6,004 nucleotides of DNA from Actinomycetota bacterium (GTDB lineage Bacteria; Actinomycetota; Actinomycetes; Nanopelagicales; Nanopelagicaceae). The stretch lies in NCBI GenBank assembly GCA_947459935.1, contig CANHFN010000053.1, positions 1-6,004 on the forward strand. The letters are read 5' to 3'. A program made the position numbers and the translations under genes. This document shows positions 1-4,797 of this stretch, piece by piece; position 1 is the first letter of the stretch, and the number at the start of each line of letters is the position of its first letter. The notes beneath the pieces are model-generated. The model did no database searches and had not been told where the DNA came from. It saw nothing but the letters and a program-made list of their open reading frames with translations.

Positions 1-97
1 GTAGATCCAATCCAATTTCCGGTTCTTGATGAATGTGCCTACGAATGGTGGCTAAATCACTTTGGATTTCACGTGCTTCACTCAGAAAATTAGCCAC
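1..97 (-). CDS. M20-family metallo-amidohydrolase, N-terminal fragment (runs off the left edge)
   Basis: Only the first 32 codons are present; the gene continues beyond base 1. The reading starts at a GTG (97-95) and gives MANFLSEAREIQSDLATIRR followed by HIHQEPEIGLDL. The stretch R-R-H-I-H-Q-E-P-E-I-G is the signature N-terminus of the M20 amidohydrolase group (hippurate hydrolase, N-acyl-amino-acid or indole-acetyl-amino-acid hydrolases). These are cytoplasmic dinuclear metal enzymes that split an N-acyl group from an amino acid; the metal ligands lie further downstream, outside the window. The GTG start is supported by a GGGGGA ribosome binding site six bases upstream (109-104). The frame is closed by a TGA at 118-116, and no ATG or other common start lies between. 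The substrate cannot be judged from this fragment. A divergent intergenic region separates it from the gene at 421, so it is probably its own transcription unit. Confidence 0.75.
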   Translation of the reverse strand, partial: MANFLSEAREIQSDLATIRRHIHQEPEIGLDL

Positions 98-129
98 TTT
101 TGATCCCCCATCAATTCATTGAGATAGCG

Positions 130-159
130 AGCATACTTAGCGCAATCACCGGATGTCTA
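130..159 (-). promoter_or_regulatory. Probable sigma-70-type promoter for the M20 amidohydrolase gene
   Basis: Read on the minus strand, a -35 box TAGACA (159-154, five of six consensus bases) is followed by an 18-bp spacer and a -10 box TATGCT (135-130, four of six). Transcription would start near base 123, giving a short leader of about 26 bases. That leader contains the GGGGGA ribosome binding site used by the GTG start at 97. Position and spacing fit well; assignment is by eye only. Confidence 0.5.
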
Positions 160-167
160 GGTTGTTG

Positions 168-185
168 TTCCAAAGATTGTTGGAA
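168..185. repeat. Short inverted repeat, 6-bp arms
   Basis: TTCCAA (168-173) and TTGGAA (180-185) are perfect inverted arms around a 6-base spacer. They lie just upstream of the M20 -35 box and before a T-run at 204-211. It could be an operator for either divergent gene, or chance. Confidence 0.3.
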
Positions 186-233
186 AAAGCAGCTGTCATT
201 ATTCTTTTTTTGAACAACTGATTCGGTTTCCCG

Positions 234-254
234 AAATTGCCTCAGGGGCAATTT
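234..254. repeat. Perfect 8-bp inverted repeat, candidate operator or hairpin
   Basis: AAATTGCC (234-241) and its exact reverse complement GGCAATTT (247-254) flank a 5-base spacer, TCAGG. The arm length and spacing suit either a dimeric-regulator binding site or an RNA hairpin. No T-run follows on either strand, which argues against an intrinsic terminator. It lies about 170 bp upstream of the secreted-protein operon. The sequence GGGGCAA at 245-251 recurs at 265-271, exactly 20 bp further on. Confidence 0.5.
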
Positions 255-263
255 AGGTTCTCT

Positions 264-283
264 TGGGGCAACAATAAGCCCCA
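264..283. repeat. Second inverted repeat, 6-bp GC-rich arms
   Basis: TGGGGC (264-269) and GCCCCA (278-283) are perfect inverted arms around an 8-base loop. The repeat sits ten bases after the inverted repeat at 234-254. Together they could form tandem hairpins in a leader RNA, if transcription of the genes at 421 onward starts upstream of here. Confidence 0.4.
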
Positions 284-407
284 CTCAAAAAGGAAAAATG
301 AGCGCCAGAGCACCTTAAATCTCCCTGTGAATCTTCATCCACGCTCAGAATTACAGGTTTTCAACAAGAGATTCATAGCGCCGTGCCTTAAATTTGCTCC
401 AACTATC

Positions 408-416
408 AAAGGAGAG
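408..416 (+). promoter_or_regulatory. Ribosome binding site that fixes the start of the gene at 421
   Basis: AAAGGAGAG contains a near-ideal Shine-Dalgarno core, AGGAG, ending six bases before the ATG at 421. It decides that ATG over the in-frame TTG at 394, whose product would carry nine extra residues ahead of a clean signal peptide. Confidence 0.8.
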
Positions 417-420
417 CTTG

Positions 421-1041
421 ATGCGTTTTAGAAATCTAGTTGCAATGAGCATTGTTTCGATCCTGATGCTTTCAAATGTTGCATCAGCAACAGCAGATTC
501 AGCAAAGCCTGGTCAGAGTATGACTCATATGAAAACTGGCGCTGGCTTAGCATCAACCCTTGAAGCAGCAGGAGTCCTTCTTTATGTGCAAGGCGGTGCG
601 ACATCATCGATCATCGGTGACTCAGTAGCATCTGCCAATGGACAGTATGTTTTCCACATTCCAGTGACGGCAAACAAATCTGGCGTGCAACATCTGGGAA
701 GCAATATTGTCTTTTTCAATACTGCCAATAACTCTTACCTACAGCTGCGTAACCCAGTGATAAATCTTAAGACTGGTGCTGTAACGGCGACAATTCCACA
801 GGCTGAGAACAAGAGTATGACTGTGCTAACGATTACAAATGTGGCAACCTTAAAGCCTAAGGTGACTTCAGATCGCAAAACTAAACTTCGCACTACTGTG
901 TATTCAGGTGCAACCTTGTCGCTCGCGCCAGGAATAGCTGCAGCAATTTCAAGTATTCTTGGACTTCCTGAGAACTCACTTCCAGATGCAGCCGCATTTG
1001 GAAGCACTGATGTAACTCTTTACTCAAAAATCACTTCTTAA
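421..1041 (+). CDS. Secreted beta-rich protein, HtaA-like fold (function unknown)
   Basis: This 206-residue protein has a clear Sec signal peptide. A short basic start (MRFRN) precedes a hydrophobic stretch at residues 6-20 and an A-S-A cleavage site after residue 23. The mature part is rich in Ser, Thr, Ala and Val, with alternating beta-strand patterns and no cysteine. Residues about 45-128 (AGVLLYV, then FHIPV, HLGSNIVFF and NPVINLKTGAVTATI) follow the rhythm of HtaA-type domains, seen in surface haem-uptake proteins of actinobacteria. In that rhythm a strand pair ending in 'G-i-x-f' precedes 'l-x-n-p-x-i-x-l-x-x-G-x-v-x-a-x-i'. Residues 163-200 also fit the ending of such domains (a small-residue helix, then G-S-T-D-V-T-L). 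The family call is a pattern judgement, not a domain hit, and the aromatic haem ligands of true HtaA domains are not evident. The motif M-T-H-M (34-37), just after the signal peptide, could bind a metal. It is the first gene of a likely three-gene operon. Confidence 0.6.
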   Translation: MRFRNLVAMSIVSILMLSNVASATADSAKPGQSMTHMKTGAGLASTLEAAGVLLYVQGGATSSIIGDSVASANGQYVFHIPVTANKSGVQHLGSNIVFFNTANNSYLQLRNPVINLKTGAVTATIPQAENKSMTVLTITNVATLKPKVTSDRKTKLRTTVYSGATLSLAPGIAAAISSILGLPENSLPDAAAFGSTDVTLYSKITS

Positions 1042-1054
1042 GTTAAGGATTTTG

Positions 1055-1468
1055 ATGGAGCCAATTACACGACGATCTCTCTTTGCTGGCGCTTGCGCAG
1101 TTCTAGCTTTGGGTGGCGCTGAAGTTCCAGCAGCTGCAAATCCTGCCGTCAAGAAACTTTCTGGCGGACGTCTTTCGGTAGATCTAAAAGCAGTTCCGGC
1201 CTTAGCAAAAGTCGGTGGTGCAATAAGAATTGGAACTCTCAGAGGAGTTCCGGTAGCAATTGCACGAACTGGAACTTCTAAATACATGGCATTTAGCCTT
1301 AAGTGCCCACATCAAGGAGTTACGGTGACGCGCAATGAGAATGGTTGGGTGTGTAGTGCTCATCTCTCTGAATTTGAGCCAGATGGTGATTTAGTATTGG
1401 GTCCTGCAACAACTGGGCTTGCGCGAGTACCTATTAAAGTAAGCCGCGGCATAGCGACTCTCGGTTAA
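1055..1468 (+). CDS. Tat-exported small Rieske-type 2Fe-2S protein
   Basis: This 137-residue protein starts at the ATG at 1055. An AAGGA ribosome binding site (1045-1049) lies five bases upstream, so this ATG is preferred to the TTG one codon earlier. The N-terminus T-R-R-S-L-F (residues 5-10) and a mild hydrophobic stretch to about residue 22 form a twin-arginine signal, with a likely cleavage site after A-A-A (28). This fits a protein exported with its cofactor already folded in. The Rieske cluster ligands are C84-P-H86 in box I and C100-S-A-H103 in box II, followed by F-E-P-D-G and G-P-A as in the fold. Known members of this fold carry a 2Fe-2S cluster and pass electrons. Both cysteines of the usual disulfide are missing: V follows Q-G in box I and A stands at the second box II position. 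The glycine after the box II histidine is L. No catalytic partner domain is present, so it looks like an electron carrier. It begins 13 bases after the preceding gene. Confidence 0.85.
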   Translation: MEPITRRSLFAGACAVLALGGAEVPAAANPAVKKLSGGRLSVDLKAVPALAKVGGAIRIGTLRGVPVAIARTGTSKYMAFSLKCPHQGVTVTRNENGWVCSAHLSEFEPDGDLVLGPATTGLARVPIKVSRGIATLG

Positions 1469-1488
1469 TTTCTAGTAAAGGTGAGTAA

Positions 1489-1998
1489 ATGAAAAGACTG
1501 TCTCTAATTTTTATTGCCGCACTTCTGCTCTCAGGGTGTGCAACTTCCTCGCCTTCCAATTCCAAATACAGCACCGAAGACATCGCCTTTGCCGAACAGA
1601 TGATCCCCCACCACGAACAAGCAATAGAAATGTCAGAAATTGCTCTACTCAACACCACAAACCCCGATGTCCTTCTCCTGGCACAGCAAATAAAAGATGC
1701 TCAAGCACCTGAAATTGAATTGATGAAGAGTTGGGATGGGGTTAAGGCATCAACACATGCTGGCCACCAGATGGATGGAATGTTGAGCGAGGATGAGTTA
1801 GCAGCCCTTCGCACAGCACAAGGAGCAGAATTCGACCGACTTTTTCTGCAAGGGATGATTAAGCATCATGAAGGAGCTATCACGATGGCTCAAGCGGTTG
1901 TGAACTCAGAAAATAAAGAGGTTGCAGATTTGGCTGCTTCCATCATTAATGCACAAGAATTAGAGATTTCCAAAATGAAGGAACTACTACTTAAGTAG
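1489..1998 (+). CDS. DUF305 family lipoprotein, probable metal-binding helical bundle
   Basis: This 169-residue protein has a lipoprotein signal: MKR, a hydrophobic stretch, then lipobox L-S-G-C with the acylated cysteine at residue 17. It should therefore be anchored on the outer face of the membrane. The mature part is two ferritin-like helical-hairpin repeats characteristic of DUF305. The first is F-A-E-Q-M-I-P-H-H-E (34-43) and the second is F-L-Q-G-M-I-K-H-H-E (119-128). Each is followed by a helix of the pattern 'A-x-x-I-x-x-A-Q-x-x-E-I-x-x-M' (64-79 and 149-163). The linker carries H-A-G-H-Q-M-D-G-M (90-98). Repeated HHE and Met/His clusters suggest metal binding. DUF305 proteins are often found near copper-handling genes, but no function is established for the family in general. 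AAAGG at about 1477-1481 serves as ribosome binding site. It lies 20 bases after the Rieske gene and is probably co-transcribed with it. Confidence 0.9.
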   Translation: MKRLSLIFIAALLLSGCATSSPSNSKYSTEDIAFAEQMIPHHEQAIEMSEIALLNTTNPDVLLLAQQIKDAQAPEIELMKSWDGVKASTHAGHQMDGMLSEDELAALRTAQGAEFDRLFLQGMIKHHEGAITMAQAVVNSENKEVADLAASIINAQELEISKMKELLLK

Positions 1999-2007
1999 AA
2001 GTTTTTC

Positions 2008-2035
2008 GAACAGCTGCTCTATAAGCCGTTCTTTT
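2008..2035 (+). terminator. Candidate intrinsic terminator of the 421-1998 operon
   Basis: GAACAGCT (2008-2015) and AGCCGTTC (2024-2031) pair over 8 positions with one A-C mismatch around an 8-base loop. A short T-tract, TTTT (2032-2035), follows at once. It starts ten bases after the DUF305 stop codon and overlaps the stop codon of the convergent DUF4287 gene. On the minus strand the stem is complete through a G-U pair, but no T-run follows, so termination is more likely for plus-strand transcripts. Confidence 0.45.
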
Positions 2036-2231
2036 GTCGAAATACAGCGACGATCGCGTTCGCATGACCATGGCCCATTTCAAAGTTCTCTTTCAGATGT
2101 GCGACTTGTTCCATATGCGCAAGCTTTGCAACCTTCTTGAGTTCCTTCATCCAATGCTCAATCGGCTTTCCATGTTTCTTCTCGATTGAAGGAAAATATG
2201 AAGCAGGACCAGTAACTTTCTTATCAGCCAT
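2019..2231 (-). CDS. Small DUF4287 domain protein
   Basis: This 70-residue soluble protein has no signal peptide or membrane segment. Nearly its whole length matches the recognised DUF4287 pattern: S-Y-F-P-S-I-E-K-K-H-G-K-P-I-E-H-W (11-27), then a Lys-rich helix, H-M-E-Q-V-A-H-L-K (39-47) and G-H-G-H-A-N-A-I-V-A (53-62). The function of the domain is not established; it occurs alone or fused to DUF5655-type domains. The ATG at 2231 is chosen because everything before it (KVHKVFIYNCV in a longer reading from 2267) is unlike the family. A strong -10 box also lies just six bases upstream, so the longer form would start upstream of its own promoter. No Shine-Dalgarno sequence precedes this ATG, consistent with a leaderless message. 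It is convergent with the DUF305 gene and divergent from the ureohydrolase gene. Confidence 0.85.
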   Translation of the reverse strand: MADKKVTGPASYFPSIEKKHGKPIEHWMKELKKVAKLAHMEQVAHLKENFEMGHGHANAIVAVFRQKNGL

Positions 2232-2237
2232 AACGCA

Positions 2238-2267
2238 ATTATAGATAAATACTTTGTGGACCTTCAA
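2238..2267 (-). promoter_or_regulatory. Strong promoter giving a leaderless DUF4287 transcript
   Basis: On the minus strand, -35 TTGAAG (2267-2262, four of six consensus bases) is followed by an 18-bp spacer and a perfect -10 TATAAT (2243-2238). Six bases later comes the ATG of the DUF4287 gene (2231). The expected transcription start is therefore the A of the start codon itself. Leaderless messages are common in actinobacteria. Confidence 0.7.
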
Positions 2268-2282
2268 GATAAACTCTTTTGA

Positions 2283-2292
2283 ATTCCGGAAT
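2283..2292. repeat. 10-bp perfect palindrome in the DUF4287/ureohydrolase divergent region
   Basis: ATTCCGGAAT is a perfect palindrome, midway between the two divergent start codons. It lies outside the DUF4287 core promoter and upstream of the ureohydrolase start. It could be an operator, but a single 10-bp palindrome can arise by chance. Confidence 0.3.
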
Positions 2293-2339
2293 ATTCTCTT
2301 TTTCTGGAGGAAGTCATTCCGCTTCTTACCCTTGAGCCT

Positions 2340-2351
2340 TAGGATTGGCTC
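2340..2351 (+). promoter_or_regulatory. Start-site signal of the ureohydrolase gene: -10 box or ribosome binding site
   Basis: TAGGAT (2340-2345) fits the TAnnnT pattern of actinobacterial -10 boxes. It ends six bases before the ATG at 2352, the same spacing as the leaderless DUF4287 promoter. The AGGA within it (2341-2344), seven bases before the ATG, could equally be a Shine-Dalgarno sequence. No good -35 box lies 16-18 bp upstream (TTCCGC at 2317-2322). A TAG in frame at 2340-2342 rules out any start further upstream. Confidence 0.4.
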
Positions 2352-3251
2352 ATGGCTGTTCAGGGATTATCTAAAGACGAGAAATGGCCTCGCGCACATA
2401 CACTTTTTGATAACGGTACGAGCAATGCTGATTTCGCTTTATTAGGTATCCCGGCTCATAAAACCTCTCTTTCAGCTACCTCTGCCCACTTAACACCGGC
2501 TGCCGTGCGAGAAGCCCTCTCCAGATACTCAACATTTGCTGAATCAATAAACTCTGATCTGCGCACAATTTCAATGACAGATTTAGGCGATATCGAATCT
2601 CCCGACTTTGTGGAGGGAGAAGAACGTGTTGCTAGTTTCGCTGCTGATTTACTTAAGAAACATAAGTTACTAGTTGCACTTGGTGGCGATAATTCAATTA
2701 CCTACTCACTTGCTAGAGGCTTATGGAAGGATCTTCAAAACGTAGGGGTAATTACCTTTGATGCACATCATGATTTACGTGATGGTGAATCAAATGGATC
2801 TCCGATTTGGCGACTCATTCAGGCTGGTTTGCCTGGAAAGAACATAGTTCAAATAGGTATTGCAGATTTTGCTAATAGTGCAGAGTACGCCGATCGAGCT
2901 AAAGAGCATGGAGTTACTGTGATTACACGCGCACACATGCGATCTGCAACTATGTCCGAGGTCATTAGCCAAGCACTCGATGTTGCTGGCCTGGGTGGTC
3001 GAGAAATTTATGTAGATGTAGATGTTGATGTGTGCGATCGATCTGTGGCACCTGCCTGTCCTGCCTCACTACCCGGTGGAATCTCAGCAGATGAATTACG
3101 TCATGGAGTCAGACTCATCGCTTCAGATAAAAGAGTCAGAGCGTTAGATATAACCGAGATCGATGCTTCAATTGACGCAGATGATCAGCGAACAGTGCGC
3201 TTGGCTGCACTCCTTGTTCTTGAAGCAGCTGCTGGACTTGCCTCTAGATAA
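2352..3251 (+). CDS. hutG: Arginase/ureohydrolase family enzyme, probable formimidoylglutamase
   Basis: This 299-residue protein has the full ureohydrolase motif set: G-G-D-N-S (111-115), F-D-A-H-H-D (136-141), D-V-D-V-C-D (224-229) and D-I-T-E-I-D (266-271). Enzymes of this family use a two-manganese centre to hydrolyse guanidino or formimino groups. D137, H139, D141, D224 and D226 supply most of the ligands and E269 matches the substrate-orienting glutamate. The N-terminal W-P-R-A (12-15) and T-P-A-A-V-R (48-53) are typical of an actinobacterial subgroup. Position 114 is Asn where the family usually has a His metal ligand. Placed directly against hutH, the likely reaction is N-formimidoyl-glutamate plus water to glutamate and formamide, the last step of histidine breakdown. 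That assignment rests on context, since the sequence lacks the G-G-G-H-E form of classical HutG and could also be another amidinohydrolase. The start is fixed by an upstream in-frame stop. Its last 8 bases overlap the end of hutH on the other strand. Confidence 0.8.
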   Translation: MAVQGLSKDEKWPRAHTLFDNGTSNADFALLGIPAHKTSLSATSAHLTPAAVREALSRYSTFAESINSDLRTISMTDLGDIESPDFVEGEERVASFAADLLKKHKLLVALGGDNSITYSLARGLWKDLQNVGVITFDAHHDLRDGESNGSPIWRLIQAGLPGKNIVQIGIADFANSAEYADRAKEHGVTVITRAHMRSATMSEVISQALDVAGLGGREIYVDVDVDVCDRSVAPACPASLPGGISADELRHGVRLIASDKRVRALDITEIDASIDADDQRTVRLAALLVLEAAAGLASR

Positions 3252-4797
3252 GTTGCTTAACAACTTCCTTTGCCGCAGCAACGACTGCTCCTGAGTTAAC
3301 CAGCGCTGTTGCCGCTTCTAATTCAGGTGATAGGAAACGATCTGGTCCGACTCCCCCAACTACGGCGCGCAACTCTTTGACCACGCGGGCAGTTGCCGGT
3401 GCTGGCGTTAAGCCAGTGCGAAATTCAATTGCTCTGGCTGCAGTTACTAGCTCAATTGCCAGGATGCGAGCTAAATTATCAACGACTTTACGTAGTTTGC
3501 GTGCAGCTGACCAACCCATCGAAACGTGATCCTCCTGCATTGCTGAGGAAGGAATTGAATCAACACTTGCTGGAGTTGAAAGACGTTTGTTTTCACTAAC
3601 AAGCCCAGCCTGAGTGTATTGAGCGATCATGAGGCCAGAATCAACACCTGGATCATGGGCCAAGAATGGTGGCAGACCAGCAGAGCGGTGTTGATCAAGT
3701 GCTCTATCTGTCCGGCGTTCAGCAATAGAACCTAAATCAGTTGCTGCAATCGCCAGGAAATCCAAAACATAACCAACTGGTGCTCCATGGAAGTTTCCAT
3801 TTGATTCCACACGACCATCAGGTAATACCACTGGGTTGTCAATTGAACTTGCTAATTCTCGAGCAGCAATTGTTGAAGCATAAGCAATCGTGTCACGAAC
3901 AGCTCCTGCAACCTGTGGGGCACAACGCAATGAATATGCATCTTGCACGCGTGAATCATTTTCGCGATGTGATGCAACAATTCCTGACCCTTGAAGTAGG
4001 GCATAGATATTTGCAGCACTGATGGCTTGTCCGATTTGTGGTCGAAGTGGAGCATGCAGATCTGGTGCAAATACTCGATCTGTTCCTAGTAATCCCTCAA
4101 TACTCATCGCAGTTGTTATATCTGCAACCATGCACAGTTGTTCCAGATCAGCACAGGCCATGATCAACATGCCCAGCATTCCATCGGTGCCATTGATAAG
4201 TGCCAGACCTTCTTTTGCTTCTAGTTCTATAGGTTTAATGCCAGCAGCATTAAGAGCTTGCAATGTTTCCATCTCAACACCATTGGCATCATGTACGCGA
4301 CCTTCACCCATCAAAGCAAGTGCGCAATGTGACAGTGGAGCTAAATCCCCACTACAACCTAAGGAACCAAACTCTGGAACTACCGGCGTAATTCCCTTGT
4401 TTAAGAAATCAACGTAGGACTGGGCAAGTGCCACCCGCACACCAGTGCGACCAGATGCCATGGTCCGAAGGCGCAAAAACATCAATGCCCGCACTACTTC
4501 ACGCTCAATAGCTGGTCCAACACCTGCAGCATGAGAGCGAATGAGTGATTTTTGTAGTTGAGCGCGATCTGCAACATCAATATGGCGATTAGCAAGAGCG
4601 CCAAATCCAGTTGAAACCCCATACACAGGATCTCCTCCTGCGGCATAGCTTTCAATGTATTTTCTAGATGCATTCATGGCATCAATTGCAGCTGCTGAGA
4701 GTTCAACGTGTGCACCATGGCGTGCCACATCAATCACATCGGCAAAAGTTGTGCCAGATGTTGAGAGCGTTACGGTCTTATTTGATTTGGAGGCCAT
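3244..4797 (-). CDS. hutH: Histidine ammonia-lyase (histidase)
   Basis: This 517-residue protein is close to the usual length of about 510. It removes ammonia from L-histidine to give trans-urocanate, the first step of histidine degradation, in the cytoplasm. The self-formed MIO electrophile comes from the tripeptide C148-S149-G150 in G-S-L-G-C-S-G-D-L-A-P-L. Other conserved active-site features are Y59 in Y-G-V-S-T-G-F-G, H88 in R-S-H-A, N202 in L-I-N-G-T, and Q285, Y288 and R291 in V-Q-D-A-Y-S-L-R. F336 in N-G-N-F-H-G and E422 in Q-E-D-H-V-S-M-G complete the set. The ATG at 4797 lies inside the end of hutI (20-base overlap). The N-terminus after it (K-T-V-T-L-S) fits the family, so the overlap is believable and suggests coupled translation. 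A GGCGAG-like sequence precedes the start. The gene ends convergently with the ureohydrolase gene, overlapping it by 8 bp. Cysteine in the MIO tripeptide instead of alanine is known in actinobacterial enzymes. Confidence 0.97.
   Translation of the reverse strand: MASKSNKTVTLSTSGTTFADVIDVARHGAHVELSAAAIDAMNASRKYIESYAAGGDPVYGVSTGFGALANRHIDVADRAQLQKSLIRSHAAGVGPAIEREVVRALMFLRLRTMASGRTGVRVALAQSYVDFLNKGITPVVPEFGSLGCSGDLAPLSHCALALMGEGRVHDANGVEMETLQALNAAGIKPIELEAKEGLALINGTDGMLGMLIMACADLEQLCMVADITTAMSIEGLLGTDRVFAPDLHAPLRPQIGQAISAANIYALLQGSGIVASHRENDSRVQDAYSLRCAPQVAGAVRDTIAYASTIAARELASSIDNPVVLPDGRVESNGNFHGAPVGYVLDFLAIAATDLGSIAERRTDRALDQHRSAGLPPFLAHDPGVDSGLMIAQYTQAGLVSENKRLSTPASVDSIPSSAMQEDHVSMGWSAARKLRKVVDNLARILAIELVTAARAIEFRTGLTPAPATARVVKELRAVVGGVGPDRFLSPELEAATALVNSGAVVAAAKEVVKQLI
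3250..3270 (+). terminator. Weak hairpin at the convergent hutG/hutH junction
   Basis: AAGTTG (3250-3255) and CAACTT (3261-3266) form a perfect 6-bp stem with a 5-base loop. It starts in the ureohydrolase stop codon and lies in the last codons of hutH. Only a poor T-rich tail (CCTT) follows on the plus strand and none on the minus strand. It may be a weak terminator, or merely a short inverted repeat. Confidence 0.25.

Larger units (their letters stand above)
98..420. other. Divergent intergenic region (about 320 bp) with inverted repeats
   Basis: No convincing gene was found between the M20 gene start and the ATG at 421. The one open frame here, on the plus strand from 237 to 431, begins at a TTG. 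It has a composition unlike a folded protein and runs through the ribosome binding site and start of the next gene. The region contains the M20 promoter (130-159), three short inverted repeats (168-185, 234-254, 264-283), a T-run at 204-211 and the ribosome binding site of the gene at 421. No clear -35/-10 pair for the plus-strand genes could be picked, although TAnnnT hexamers occur at 254-259 and 389-394. Confidence 0.6.

Noticed and set aside
253..271. Possible DtxR/IdeR-type iron box upstream of the HtaA-like gene
   Set aside because: Only the left half (TTAGGTT) matches; overall about 10 of 19 positions agree and the right half is absent, so it is not supported.
394..420. Longer form of the secreted protein starting at the TTG at 394
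   Set aside because: The ATG at 421 has an ideal AAAGGAG six bases upstream and gives a normal signal peptide; the extension would include the ribosome binding site itself.
237..431. A 64-codon plus-strand open frame starting with TTG ahead of the exported module
   Set aside because: It has a rare start, no ribosome binding site and an atypical composition. It runs across the ribosome binding site and start codon of the well-supported gene at 421.
1091..1099. Possible lipobox cysteine (A-G-A-C, residues 11-14) in the Rieske protein
   Set aside because: It lacks a suitable hydrophobic residue at -3 and would leave far too short a hydrophobic segment; a Tat signal cleaved after A-A-A (28) fits better.
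735..1287. Minus-strand open frames opposite the secreted and Rieske genes
   Set aside because: They are shadows of the two supported plus-strand genes, with no recognisable domains or ribosome binding sites.
2232..2267. 82-residue form of the DUF4287 protein starting at 2267
   Set aside because: The twelve extra residues are unlike the family, and the upstream start lies at the -35 box of a strong promoter placed for the ATG at 2231.
2308..2339. GGAGGA followed by a short frame ending in TAG just upstream of hutG, as a possible leader peptide
   Set aside because: The only usable start after the GGAGGA would be a rare ATT at 2316, and the nine-codon product shows no histidine run or other attenuation feature.
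4022..4417. 131-codon plus-strand open frame opposite hutH
   Set aside because: It is antisense to strongly conserved hutH coding sequence and is rich in Ser, Ala and Pro, as expected of a shadow frame; no start signal supports it.
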